Source of the DNA: an uncultured Oscillospiraceae bacterium
Lineage (GTDB): Bacteria > Bacillota > Clostridia > Oscillospirales > Oscillospiraceae
Direction: 5' to 3'
Assembly: GCA_910587395.1 (NCBI GenBank)
Contig: CAJULJ010000043.1
Location: forward strand, 1-22,214
Length of the DNA: 22,214 nt
Within the stretch, counting starts at the first letter, position 1. Each line of letters starts with the position of its first letter. The position numbers and the translations under genes were made by a program. This document shows positions 1-6,669 of this stretch, in pieces. Below the pieces are notes generated by a model that saw only the letters and a program-made list of their open reading frames with translations, did no database searches and was not told the DNA's origin.

Positions 1-509
1 CCCTTCTTCGTCGAATGCATTTCGGGGTCCCGTTTCTTTTCTTTGTTCTTGGTGGAGCTTGGCGCATCAATAATCGTAGCATCCACAATTGTTCCGCCCT
101 TCATGATATGTCCAGTTGCCACCATTACCCGATTGATTGCATCAAAAAACAGCTTATTCAGCCCGTACTCCTCCAACAAGTGACGGAAATTACACAGCGT
201 TGTCTCGTCCGGCACACTGTCCTTCAGAAAATCAATCCCGGTAAACTTTCGCATGGCATAGCTGTCGTAGATGGCGTCCTCCGTGCCAGGATCGGACAGG
301 TTGAACCAGACTTGCAGCAGATACATCCGCAAGATTAGCTCCAGATCAATGGGTGGCCGCCCCCGCTTTCCTGCGGGATAGTACGGCCTGATAATTTCTA
401 CCCATTCCTTCCACGGAATAATCTCATCCATGATCTCCAGAAATTCTTCCCGTTTGGTCTTCTTTTTCCGGCAGCTGTATTCCATGTCACTCAGCGTCTG
501 CTGTTTCAT
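1..509 (-). CDS. IS5-family transposase, N-terminal part (incomplete at window edge)
   Basis: This is a DDE transposase that cuts and inserts its own IS. The frame is open from ATG at 509 to position 1 without a stop, giving 169 residues. The protein starts MKQQTLSDMEY and shows the IS5/InsH signature order: PWKEWVEIIRPYYP, then GKRGRPPIDLELILRMYLLQ, then FNLSDPGTEDAIYD, then DETTLCNFRHLLEEYGL. The first catalytic-acid region is GGTIVDATIIDAPSSTKNK, and DPEMHSTKKG follows at the edge. E. coli IS5 transposase has the same blocks in the same order. The remaining catalytic D and E should lie left of the window. No frameshift is seen in the visible part. Its insertion appears to have destroyed the 3' part of the recombinase gene at 596-1820. 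Confidence 0.9.
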   Translation of the reverse strand, partial: MKQQTLSDMEYSCRKKKTKREEFLEIMDEIIPWKEWVEIIRPYYPAGKRGRPPIDLELILRMYLLQVWFNLSDPGTEDAIYDSYAMRKFTGIDFLKDSVPDETTLCNFRHLLEEYGLNKLFFDAINRVMVATGHIMKGGTIVDATIIDAPSSTKNKEKKRDPEMHSTKK

Positions 510-595
510 CTTCCTATCCCCCCAGCCCTTTTCCTTCTCCTGCTTTACCACATTTGGGGTCATCTGAAAATAGGACGTATTAAATCAGAGTTTCC
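1..595 (-). mobile_element. IS5-family insertion sequence, partial (cut by window edge)
   Basis: The segment carries the first 169 codons of an IS5/InsH-like transposase reading leftwards off the window, followed by about 85 nt up to an apparent element end near 595. The end is placed where the reading frame of a flanking recombinase stops resembling its family, just after FCPYIYSK. The putative terminus on the minus strand begins GGAAACTCTGATTTAA. The partner inverted repeat and target duplication lie outside the window, so the exact boundary is inferred and could be off by several bases. Confidence 0.75.
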
Positions 596-919
596 TTTGC
601 TGTAAATGTACGGGCAGAAGGCTTTGTGATGTATGGAGCGGTATGTGGTTGGCACAACGTAAGCGGGTGCATCAGAATCGGATCGGTTAAGGTAAAGGGC
701 AAACTGGCGAATTGCTGTAAGTCTCAAATTTCTGGATACTGTTCCATCTGCGGCATCGGCCCATGATAAGATAGTTTCTTTTGACAAGGGGTCTAAAATA
801 TCATTTTCAACGACGAATTTCAGGAACGAGGACATACGCCGCTCCTCATTTTTATAACGGTAGCCAAGGAAGCGCTTTTCGGCAATAAAGTTTTCGATAG
901 CCACTTTCAACAGCTCAGT

Positions 920-937
920 ATTAGACCTCTTGCGAAA
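920..937 (+). repeat. target-site duplication plus left inverted repeat of the IS
   Basis: ATT (920-922) is the duplicated target. AGACCTCTTGCGAAA (923-937) is the left terminal inverted repeat and matches the reverse complement of 1791-1805 at all 15 positions. Confidence 0.93.
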
Positions 938-1805
938 ATGAAATAGAGCTGTAAAATAAGGGCATGAAATACGAAAAGATAGCGGAATACTCAAACACAA
1001 AATTTCGGAGAATTACCGGGGTAAAGCGTGCAACATTTGACAAGATGGTAGAGATTTTACGGAAAGGCTATGCGGAAAAGCACCAGCGTCGAGGGAGAAC
1101 GCCAAAGCTGAGCATAGAGGATCAGCTGCTGGCCACCTTGGAATATCTGCGGGAATACCGTACCTATGCCCATATAGCGGCAAGCTATGGAATAGCCGAA
1201 AGCAATATCTACCGCGGAATCAAATGGGTGGAAGATACCCTGATCCGGGATGGAAGCTTTTCTTTACCTGGTCGGAAAGCGCCGCTGAAATGTGAGACAG
1301 AGTATGAGGTGATTCTGGTGGACGCAACAGAATCGCCAATTGAGCGTCCTAAAAAAAGCAAAAGCGATACTATTCGGGAAAGAAAAAGCGGCACACACTG
1401 AAGACACAACTGCTCGTCAGCCTTCTGACCGGAGAGATCATTGCGCTTGCATTTTCCAACGGAAAGAAGCACGATTTCCAGCTATTCAAGGATTCCGGTA
1501 TCCATGTCAAGGCAGAAACGGTGCTGGAGGCGGATACCGGCTACCAGGGGCTTGCTCAGATACACGCAAATTCCCTCCTGCCAAAAAAGCGTCCCAAGCA
1601 TCATCGCTTGACCAAGCAGGAACGCAATAAGAACCGTGAGATTTCAAGAAAACGGATCTTTGTTGAACACACAATCCGTTTTGTCAAAAGGTTTCGTATC
1701 CTCTCGGAGCGTTACCGCAACCGTAGATGCCGCTTTGCTCTTCGCTTTTCCTTGATTGCTGGTATCTGCAATTTTGACCGCTTTGCCTAATTTCGCAAGA
1801 GGTCT
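923..1805 (+). mobile_element. IS5-family (ISL2-group-like) insertion sequence, complete
   Basis: This is an 883-bp element bounded by perfect 15-bp terminal inverted repeats, AGACCTCTTGCGAAA at 923-937 and its complement at 1791-1805. It is flanked by the 3-bp direct repeat ATT (920-922 and 1806-1808). It contains one transposase gene in two frames (964-1790). The length, the 3-bp duplication, the frameshifted organisation and the repeat beginning AGACC fit what is known of the ISL2 group of IS5. Both ends and the transposase blocks look intact, so the insertion may be recent. The duplication and the exact in-frame reconstruction of the host gene confirm the boundaries. Confidence 0.93.
964..1790 (+). 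CDS. IS5/ISL2-type transposase, expressed by a -1 frameshift
   Basis: This is the DDE transposase of the IS at 923-1805. Frame one starts ATG 964 and encodes an N-terminal helix-turn-helix region (TFDKMVEILRKGYAEK, then LSIEDQLLATLEYLREYRTY, then HIAASYGIAESNIYRGIKW) and the first catalytic Asp block EVILVDATESPIERPKK. It ends at a TGA at 1399-1401. A run of seven A at 1351-1357 allows a -1 slip. The shifted frame continues as QKRYYSGKKKRHTLKTQL, then EADTGYQGLAQIHANSLLPK and REISRKRIFVEHTIRFVKRF, and stops at 1790. The joined product is about 275 aa, the usual length. The second part holds the remaining D and E residues. Programmed slippage is inferred from the A-run and common practice in the family. 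A simple inactivating indel is the alternative. Confidence 0.85.
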
Positions 1806-1808
1806 ATT
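1791..1808 (-). repeat. right inverted repeat plus target-site duplication of the IS
   Basis: TTTCGCAAGAGGTCT (1791-1805) is the right terminal inverted repeat. It begins one base after the transposase stop codon. ATT (1806-1808) is the second copy of the target duplication and belongs to codon 5 of the interrupted recombinase. Confidence 0.93.
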
Positions 1809-1812
1809 GTAT

Positions 1813-3063
1813 TTACTCATGCTCCACCTCTATATCGGGGTCCAAAGCACATATCCGAAGATGCTCATCGTCTACTTTCAGGTACACCGGTGTTGCAGAG
1901 ACTCCGTTATGACCTAAAAATTCTGAAATAAGTGAAAGACTGGTGCCTTCTTTTAACAGATTTGTAGCAAATGTGTGTCTGATTGAATGGAGACCATATA
2001 ATTTGGAGGACGGGGGAGTGATACCGGCTAAAGCCGCGTATTTGCGCATTTGATAATGAAAGTTATTGTTACTGCAAAATGCTTGAAACGGCGCACAATG
2101 CCGCACAAAAATAAATGGGCTGTCTGTTTCCGGTCTGCCATCTCTAATGTAATCAATAAGCGCCCATCCAAGTTCTGCGGGCATTGGAAGTGACAATAAT
2201 TCGTCCGTTTTAACTTGAGATATTTGAATTGTGGATTTCTCCCAATCTATGTTTTTGAATTGCAAATGCAGAATATCCCCTATTCTAAGGCCAAGATAAA
2301 TCGCCAACATAAAAATAGCATAATCTCGCTTTCCGTTTGAAGTTTCTCTGTTTATTGCAGTGAGTAGCAGCTGGAGATCCTCTGGCTTCCAAACTACAGG
2401 AAGTTGTGCCAGCCTAAAATTCCGAACGGGAGGTATTAGCGAGGCCAAATCATGATCAGTTAGCTCATCCAAATATAGATATTTTAAGAATGTTCGGAGC
2501 TTACCAACAGTTGTTTTTAATGTGCTGACAGCAAAATGACCATATTGATCCCTGATAAAGTCCATCACATTTGAAATGGTTATTATCTTGCAGCTTTGAA
2601 CACCACAATCTGAGAGATACTCAAGAAATTTATGAACCTCTCTGGTTGTTCCCCGTACATAATCTCTTGAATATCCGTTTTCATCCATGTATCTTAAAAA
2701 GCTTTGGGCAGCACCCAAAAACTGACTGGGCCAGAAGTAAGGCTGTTTCATCGGCCTATGCAAGCAAATTTCGCCATTTAATTCATAATCTCTGAGATAT
2801 CGGATTGCACTGACTGACCGGCGTTGGTGTCTTTTCATTGGAGGAGGGAACTCTGCCCATTCGATTCCATAGGCATCTCGCAAAAAGGCAGCACCTATTT
2901 CTATTGTGAAGTGACAGTTATCTGCATACCGTGCAAAATGGTTCCAAATTTTTTGAAGGCGAATAAGATTTCTCTCTTTGTACCCTTTTGCAGCAAGATG
3001 TTTTCGAACACCAGCAGCAAGATCCAGAATTGGAGTTTGCCCACAGACAGTTCCTGAACTCAT
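1813..3063 (-). CDS. tyrosine recombinase/integrase, 416 aa
   Basis: This is a site-specific recombinase of the phage-integrase family, cutting and rejoining DNA through a catalytic tyrosine. The N-terminal half (about 1-215) looks like the SAM-like core-binding region. The catalytic domain shows Arg in YLGLRIGDILHL (about 262), a Lys in SQVKTDELLSLPM, H359 and R362 in GLHSIRHTFATNLL, H385 in FLGHNGVSATP and nucleophile Y394 in VYLKVDDEHL. All expected catalytic residues are therefore present. The start at 3063 is supported by AGAAGGGAT a few bases upstream. The stop overlaps the start of a second recombinase of another subtype, as in Tn554 and recombinase-in-trio (RIT) elements. That partner is now broken, so this gene may be intact but unable to work with its usual partners. 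Base composition is visibly more AT-rich than the rest of the window. Confidence 0.93.
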   Translation of the reverse strand: MSSGTVCGQTPILDLAAGVRKHLAAKGYKERNLIRLQKIWNHFARYADNCHFTIEIGAAFLRDAYGIEWAEFPPPMKRHQRRSVSAIRYLRDYELNGEICLHRPMKQPYFWPSQFLGAAQSFLRYMDENGYSRDYVRGTTREVHKFLEYLSDCGVQSCKIITISNVMDFIRDQYGHFAVSTLKTTVGKLRTFLKYLYLDELTDHDLASLIPPVRNFRLAQLPVVWKPEDLQLLLTAINRETSNGKRDYAIFMLAIYLGLRIGDILHLQFKNIDWEKSTIQISQVKTDELLSLPMPAELGWALIDYIRDGRPETDSPFIFVRHCAPFQAFCSNNNFHYQMRKYAALAGITPPSSKLYGLHSIRHTFATNLLKEGTSLSLISEFLGHNGVSATPVYLKVDDEHLRICALDPDIEVEHE

Positions 3064-3104
3064 ATAATCCCTTCTTTCATTGTTTTTTTGCAGGGGATAT
3101 ATGA

Positions 3105-3133
3105 ATTTTACAGGAAATATTATGAGAAGTAAA
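3105..3133 (-). promoter_or_regulatory. candidate promoter of the recombinase genes
   Basis: Read on the minus strand, TTTACT (3133-3128), a 17-nt spacer and TAAAAT (3110-3105) form a sigma-A-like promoter about 40 nt upstream of ATG 3063. Both hexamers are near but not at consensus, in an AT-rich stretch, so this is a moderate call. Confidence 0.4.
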
Positions 3134-3140
3134 ATTACTT

Positions 3141-3169
3141 GGAGGGACTGCCATTAAGCCAGTCCCTCC
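3141..3169. terminator. hairpin, possible terminator between the hydrolase operon and recombinases
   Basis: A perfect 10-bp inverted repeat, GGAGGGACTG (3141-3150) and its complement (3160-3169), has a 9-nt loop. On the minus strand it is followed by AAGTAATTTTACTT, a weak T-rich tail, which fits the end of transcripts coming from the hydrolase side. There is no long U-tract, so it could also be an element end or processing site. Confidence 0.5.
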
Positions 3170-3268
3170 TGCTACTTCCTATAACTTTTTACTGGGCATA
3201 AATTGGGGCTTAGCACCCGTTCACCCTAGAAAATAAATAGGCATTCCCTTGGCATAGTAACTGTAGCA

Positions 3269-3303
3269 AGCGGCACCCCTCAGCTTTCTGTTGGGGTGCC
3301 GCT
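3269..3303 (-). terminator. hairpin just after the hydrolase operon
   Basis: A perfect 11-bp inverted repeat, AGCGGCACCCC (3269-3279) and its complement (3293-3303), has a 13-nt loop. It begins 6 nt after the stop codon of the hydrolase gene ending at 3310. The position is that of an intrinsic terminator, but the T-tract on the minus strand is short (TTGCTACAGTT). Confidence 0.6.
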
Positions 3304-3309
3304 CACCGC

Positions 3310-4263
3310 CTATTGATTCTTCATGACATCCTGCCAATTGGAATTGTGTAATATCTCAGCGCCCCCGCCAAGAAAAACCGTCCCGGCTTCCACATCTCCT
3401 TTCAACTGATACAACATCCAGGCTGTCAGGTACCCATCGCTTCTTGCCAGCATATCCCCGTGTTCCGCACCTGCCGCCCTGCCACGAACCTTGAACACAG
3501 TGTCATTGATCGAGTCGTAATTTTCGATCAGAGAGGATAGCGGCGCAACGCCTGCGTATTCCTCATTTGGATCTGCCACGCCGGCGTCGTCAGATGTGCC
3601 GGTCCCCGCCGCCATAAAATATGGGATGCCTACCTTTGATACATCATAGGACCAGCCCAAATTTCGGGCCAGGAGAGGGTATGCCGCGCTGCCTGTGAAC
3701 ATGGCCTTGTACACCGCGCCGTTTTCATACTCCGTCACCGCCGCCAGAGCCCCCGCGCCGCCCTGAGAAAAGCCGACGATACCGATATTGTCCTCGTCCA
3801 GCTTGCCGCAAAGCACATTATCGCTGGATAAGCTCAATAGAAAATCCAGCACGATTGATGTTGTTTCACCTGTCCCGGCCTGGGGGTCCTCGTTGCCCAC
3901 AACCACAAAGCCCCAGGACGCCAGACGCTTGAACCAGCCCTCATAGTTTGACGCTGGTGTGCCGCTGGCGTTGACCGTCACTATGACCGGGTACTTTTCC
4001 TCCGACGCCTCCAGCCCGGCGGGATACCATACCCGTATCCTTTGAATGGACCTGTTGTCCGAAGCAAATTCTGTGTAGGATACCGCACAGGGGCCCAGTT
4101 GAGAATACTTCTGCTCCAACGGAAAGGCAGAAGAAAACGCCGTATAATAATCGTCCTTGATAGATGCCTTCCTGGCCTCGATCCAAATCTTGACCAGAAG
4201 CAGGACGATCAACACCATGATGACCAGCAGGCAAATGCCCAAAGCCTTCCATACCTTTTTCAT
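3310..4263 (-). CDS. membrane-anchored alpha/beta hydrolase (dienelactone-hydrolase-like)
   Basis: This is a probable extracytoplasmic esterase or related serine hydrolase of 317 aa. Residues about 8-27 (ICLLVIMVLIVLLLVKIW) are a hydrophobic N-terminal segment with a Lys-rich start, so it is a signal anchor or uncleaved signal. Catalytic features are the nucleophile elbow GIVGFSQGGAGA, a C-terminal His in AGAEHGDMLAR, and acidic residues in the strand before it (DDAGVADPNEE). An oxyanion-type segment VNASGTPASNYEGW lies near the N-terminus of the fold. ATG 4263 (MKKVWKALG) is chosen over the upstream ATG at 4317 because it directly starts the signal segment, follows an AAAGGGG stretch, and lies 13 nt after the stop of the preceding hydrolase. 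The two hydrolases form one operon divergent from a TetR gene. The substrate is unknown. Confidence 0.82.
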   Translation of the reverse strand: MKKVWKALGICLLVIMVLIVLLLVKIWIEARKASIKDDYYTAFSSAFPLEQKYSQLGPCAVSYTEFASDNRSIQRIRVWYPAGLEASEEKYPVIVTVNASGTPASNYEGWFKRLASWGFVVVGNEDPQAGTGETTSIVLDFLLSLSSDNVLCGKLDEDNIGIVGFSQGGAGALAAVTEYENGAVYKAMFTGSAAYPLLARNLGWSYDVSKVGIPYFMAAGTGTSDDAGVADPNEEYAGVAPLSSLIENYDSINDTVFKVRGRAAGAEHGDMLARSDGYLTAWMLYQLKGDVEAGTVFLGGGAEILHNSNWQDVMKNQ

Positions 4264-4276
4264 TCCTGATACCCCT

Positions 4277-5317
4277 TTATTTCTGCTCGTCCCGGATAAA
4301 ACGGAGCATCGTCTCAAAGCAGTCCTGGGACTCCCTGCTTTCGGTGTTGGAGAGGAATCCGTGCTTCGTCAAGCCGTATGTAGCTTCATCAGTGTAAAAA
4401 TATTCGTGCTCCACTCCGTGCTCGGCCAGCCGGTCCGCAAAGTGCTGCATGATCTCGGGGAAGCCGTCGTCCGTTCCCGCTGTCAGGAAGCTCCTCGGGT
4501 AGTCCGGGGTAATGTACCGTGTGGCGCTGAAACGGTCCGCCTCCGTCTTGTTCCACAGAAAAACACTGTCCTGCAAGTATGCGCCGGTCAGTATTTTGAT
4601 GGGCAGCCCTTCTAAAAGCTCCACTTCAAGCGGGGCATCGTCTATCACCGCGGCCCGTATGTCCGACACCTGCAGCCGGGGCTCCCGGGTGAACGAGAAA
4701 AGGGCTCTATATTCCCCATTGGACAAAACTGCCGCGTATTGGGCGGCCAGCTCCGCGCCTGCGGACTGGCCGAACAGGACCACGTCTTCCATATCAAGCC
4801 CCAGCTCAGCCCCATGCTCTACGAGATAATTGACCGCCTCGCTGATCTGGATCAGCGGGTCCGGGAAATGGTAGTCCGGCATGAGCACATAGTTCACATT
4901 GACGAAATTGAACCCCGCCTGGATCATTTTGTCGAACAAGGCGGTGGAGTCGTCCCGCTCAGCCATAGGGTCCCCCAGGACCTTATCCCCGGCGAAGAAT
5001 CCACCGCCGTGGAAGTATATCACGGTCGTTCGTTTGACCGACGTATCGCTGCTGGGATAGGAAATGTCCAGATAGCTGTTGGGGTAGGTCTCTCCGTATT
5101 TGATGTCGTTCACGTAGAGTATGCCGTTGCTTCTAACGGCTTGGCCGGGTTCGCGCCTCGGCGAGGACGGATTGATGTCGGATTTGTCCTGGTATATCAG
5201 GCTCTGGAGCGCATCGGTCACGATAGAGGGCCGGAGCAGGACTGCGCCAAACAGGATCGCGGCTAGCAAAACGATTCCGGCCAGGATGATGCCAATAGCT
5301 TTCATAATTATTTTCAT
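4277..5317 (-). CDS. membrane-anchored alpha/beta hydrolase, carboxylesterase (HSL/BD-FAE type)
   Basis: This is a predicted carboxylesterase of 346 aa. It opens with a hydrophobic N-terminal segment (IGIILAGIVLLAAILFGAVL), so it is probably anchored outside the membrane. Family motifs are in order: YFHGGGFFAGD supplies the HGGG oxyanion hole, VVLFGQSAGAELAAQYA holds the nucleophile Ser, TAGTDDGFPEIM holds the catalytic Asp, and LTKHGFLSN holds the catalytic His. The length is normal for a hormone-sensitive-lipase/bd-FAE-like esterase with an anchor. ATG 5317 is preferred to the ATG at 5356 because a strong AAGGAGGAG lies just upstream and the signal segment starts there. It is the first gene of a two-hydrolase operon. 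The divergent TetR gene and palindrome suggest repression by that regulator. Confidence 0.88.
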   Translation of the reverse strand: MKIIMKAIGIILAGIVLLAAILFGAVLLRPSIVTDALQSLIYQDKSDINPSSPRREPGQAVRSNGILYVNDIKYGETYPNSYLDISYPSSDTSVKRTTVIYFHGGGFFAGDKVLGDPMAERDDSTALFDKMIQAGFNFVNVNYVLMPDYHFPDPLIQISEAVNYLVEHGAELGLDMEDVVLFGQSAGAELAAQYAAVLSNGEYRALFSFTREPRLQVSDIRAAVIDDAPLEVELLEGLPIKILTGAYLQDSVFLWNKTEADRFSATRYITPDYPRSFLTAGTDDGFPEIMQHFADRLAEHGVEHEYFYTDEATYGLTKHGFLSNTESRESQDCFETMLRFIRDEQK

Positions 5318-5327
5318 AGGCTCCTCC

Positions 5328-5356
5328 TTGACAAATGGATGGTGCAAGAGTAGCAT
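5328..5356 (+). promoter_or_regulatory. promoter of the TetR gene
   Basis: TTGACA (5328-5333), a 17-nt spacer and TAGCAT (5351-5356) make a good sigma-A promoter pointing to the regulator at 5422. The expected start is near 5363, so the palindrome at 5390-5418 would lie in the transcribed leader. Confidence 0.65.
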
Positions 5357-5389
5357 AGGCTTCGGGATGAATCAAGTGTTTCAGCAAAA

Positions 5390-5418
5390 ATGATACATCG
5401 GGAAGGGGTTTGTATCAT
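5390..5418. promoter_or_regulatory. palindromic operator candidate for the TetR regulator
   Basis: ATGATACA (5390-5397) and TGTATCAT (5411-5418) are perfect 8-bp inverted half-sites separated by 13 bp. The pair sits between the divergent TetR and hydrolase genes. Its spacer contains the GGAAGGGG ribosome binding site of the TetR gene (5401-5408). Binding here could autoregulate the repressor and control the hydrolases. Confidence 0.7.
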
Positions 5419-5421
5419 CAG

Positions 5422-5925
5422 ATGAATAACGAGCAAAAGAACACCTATGTGAAGCAGCAGCTTACGCAGGCCCTGCTGGAGCTGTTGCAAAAAAAGACAC
5501 TGGCCGAAATTTCGGTCAGTGAACTGACGGAACGGGCGGGCGTTGGCCGTGTGTCCTTTTACCGCAATTTCCACACAAAGGAGGACATTTTGAAGGAAGA
5601 GTCGGACAGGCTCATCGAGCAATGGGGAAGGCTGTATGAAAGCGACCCTGCATCCACCCCGGAAACGCTGTTCCCATCACTGTTCGACTTCTACAGGGCG
5701 AACGGCTCATTTTATACCGCGCTCTACCAGGCCGGGCTGTCCGGCATCATGCTGGAGACGATCGTGAGCACCATACAGGTCACGGCGGAGATGGACAATC
5801 TGGAGGCTTACATGAAGTCTTTTTGGGCTTATGGCATCTATGGCTGGCTGAATGAGTGGATCAAGCGTGGTATGCAGGAAAGCGGGGAGGAGATCAGCAG
5901 GCTGTTCGCAATCGCCAGGCAATGA
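5422..5925 (+). CDS. TetR/AcrR-family transcriptional regulator
   Basis: This is a DNA-binding repressor of 167 aa. The N-terminal helix-turn-helix lies at about residues 28-55 (LAEISVSELTERAGVGRVSF, then YRNFHTKEDIL), with the TetR-typical VSELTERAGVGRVSFYRNF core. The rest (FDFYRANGSFYTALYQAG, then AYGIYGWLNEWIKRGMQES) resembles the ligand-binding domain of clostridial TetR proteins in which YGI.G.L..WI.. is conserved. ATG 5422 is chosen because GGAAGGGG at 5401-5408 is at a usable distance. A TTG at 5410 would be only one base from it. It is divergent from the two hydrolases, with a palindrome between them, so it most likely controls itself and that operon. The inducer is unknown. Confidence 0.9.
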   Translation: MNNEQKNTYVKQQLTQALLELLQKKTLAEISVSELTERAGVGRVSFYRNFHTKEDILKEESDRLIEQWGRLYESDPASTPETLFPSLFDFYRANGSFYTALYQAGLSGIMLETIVSTIQVTAEMDNLEAYMKSFWAYGIYGWLNEWIKRGMQESGEEISRLFAIARQ

Positions 5926-5954
5926 GTAATTCCCAAAGCAAGCTGAATAGACAA

Positions 5955-5988
5955 AGGGCACGGATCGGGTCATTCCCATCCGTGCCCT
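5955..5988. terminator. terminator hairpin between convergent genes
   Basis: A perfect 11-bp stem, AGGGCACGGAT (5955-5965) with its complement (5978-5988), has a 12-nt loop and lies between the TetR stop (5925) and the toxin stop (5993). On the minus strand it is followed by TTGTCTATT, a short T-rich tail. It probably serves both convergent transcripts. Confidence 0.65.
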
Positions 5989-5992
5989 GAAC

Positions 5993-6304
5993 CTATGTAG
6001 GCAGATTTTTTGCGTTGTTCTGCCGGCAGTCCAACACCGTATCCAGATAAACAGTATCGCCCTCAATCGCAAACAGGGCTTTATAACGTTTGCAGAAGAG
6101 CGCTTTCCGATACTGACCTGGAGGCAGTTCGTAGTCAGTTTCGACAGGGAACTGGAACGGATTATCCTCCAGCGCATCCAATACCTTTTCAAAATCCTTT
6201 ATCAGTCCCTTGGCCGCGGGAACGCTCACGTTCGCAAGAAAACGGGTATGCCGCACCAGCATGGCATCCGCGCGCCGGGACACGATGACAGTGTACCTAC
6301 CCAA
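5993..6304 (-). CDS. RelE/ParE-family toxin
   Basis: This is a toxin of a type II toxin-antitoxin pair, of the RelE/ParE fold (ribosome-dependent mRNA cleavage or gyrase inhibition; the sequence alone does not decide). It has 103 aa. Features are the N-terminal VIVSRRADAMLVRHTRFLAN, a helix GLIKDFEKVLDALEDNPFQF, and the C-terminal beta region YRKALFCKRYKALFAIEG followed by VYLDTVLDCRQ, typical of the family. No ATG lies at the right place. TTG 6304 is chosen because it overlaps the antitoxin stop (6297-6299) and has GGGGAGG 9 nt upstream. The overlap implies translational coupling to the antitoxin. The pair points against the neighbouring plus-strand genes. Confidence 0.85.
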   Translation of the reverse strand: MGRYTVIVSRRADAMLVRHTRFLANVSVPAAKGLIKDFEKVLDALEDNPFQFPVETDYELPPGQYRKALFCKRYKALFAIEGDTVYLDTVLDCRQNNAKNLPT

Positions 6305-6590
6305 CGGCCTCGGCCTCCCCGATGGCACGTTCCATATCGGCCAGCACATCACGGGCGTTCCGGCCCTGATAGCCGTTCTGACGGTCTGCCTGACCTTCCA
6401 GCAACTCGTCGTATACCGCGTTACGGGGATGGAGGGAGAGACTGAGCGGTACAGCCTGGTCCCGCACAATCTGCTTCAGGAACATCGTAAATGCCCCGCT
6501 CATGGTCAGTCCCAGCTCTGACAAAACTTCCTCAGCCTGGGACTTCAGCGCAGAATCCATACGCATACTGAAATTGGTGTCACCTGGCAT
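6297..6590 (-). CDS. RelB/DinJ-family antitoxin
   Basis: This is the antitoxin of the RelE-like pair, 97 aa. The N-terminal ribbon-helix-helix is clear (TNFSMRMDSALKSQAEEVLS, then ELGLTMSGAFTMFLKQIV), matching RelB/DinJ. It binds the operator as a dimer. The C-terminal part (ARDVLADMERAIGEAEAVG) is the likely toxin-neutralising region. ATG 6590 is preferred over an upstream ATG at 6644, because GGTGAG lies 4 nt before it, the upstream region contains the promoter, and homologues begin at M-x-x-D-T-N-F-S. A promoter with a palindrome is 26-54 nt upstream, so autoregulation by the RelBE complex is expected. Confidence 0.9.
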   Translation of the reverse strand: MPGDTNFSMRMDSALKSQAEEVLSELGLTMSGAFTMFLKQIVRDQAVPLSLSLHPRNAVYDELLEGQADRQNGYQGRNARDVLADMERAIGEAEAVG

Positions 6591-6615
6591 AATACTCACC
6601 TGACCTTTCAAAGAG

Positions 6616-6644
6616 ATTGTACTACATAGTATATGCAATGTCAA
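6616..6644 (-). promoter_or_regulatory. RelBE-type operon promoter with overlapping palindrome
   Basis: On the minus strand TTGACA (6644-6639), a 17-nt spacer and TACAAT (6621-6616) form a near-perfect sigma-A promoter. TACTA-TG-TAGTA (6631-6620), an inverted repeat with 5-bp arms, overlaps the -10 region. This is the right size and place for ribbon-helix-helix autorepression. Confidence 0.8.
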
Positions 6645-6669
6645 TGCAGCAATTCAAAGGAGATGGATC

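Larger units (their letters stand above)
596..1820 (-). pseudogene. tyrosine recombinase (second of a tandem set), broken by two IS elements
   Basis: Removing the IS at 923-1805 and one ATT copy restores an uninterrupted frame that starts at ATG 1820 and reads MSKYNTELLKVAIENF. It continues through the remnant at 919-596 (EKRFLGYRYKNEERRMSSFL, then SWADAADGTVSRNLRLTAIR, then FCPYIYSK). This matches the N-terminal SAM-like domain of Tn554/RIT-type tyrosine recombinases. The catalytic domain is absent: the frame runs into the second IS end near 595 and stops at 560. The ATG at 1820 overlaps the TAA stop of the upstream recombinase (1813-1815) by 8 nt, which suggests translational coupling of a recombinase tandem. 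About 110 of roughly 320 expected residues remain here. The rest may lie beyond the left-hand IS. It is non-functional as it stands. Confidence 0.85.

Noticed and set aside
560..1000. A 146-codon minus-strand gene as annotated by open frame alone
   Set aside because: Its first about 26 codons lie inside the ISL2-like IS and its last about 12 in another IS end. The middle is a recombinase fragment.
3064..3309. Attachment site or element end between the recombinase and hydrolase genes
   Set aside because: Two hairpins are present but no duplicated core or second copy is visible in the window, so terminators are the simpler reading.
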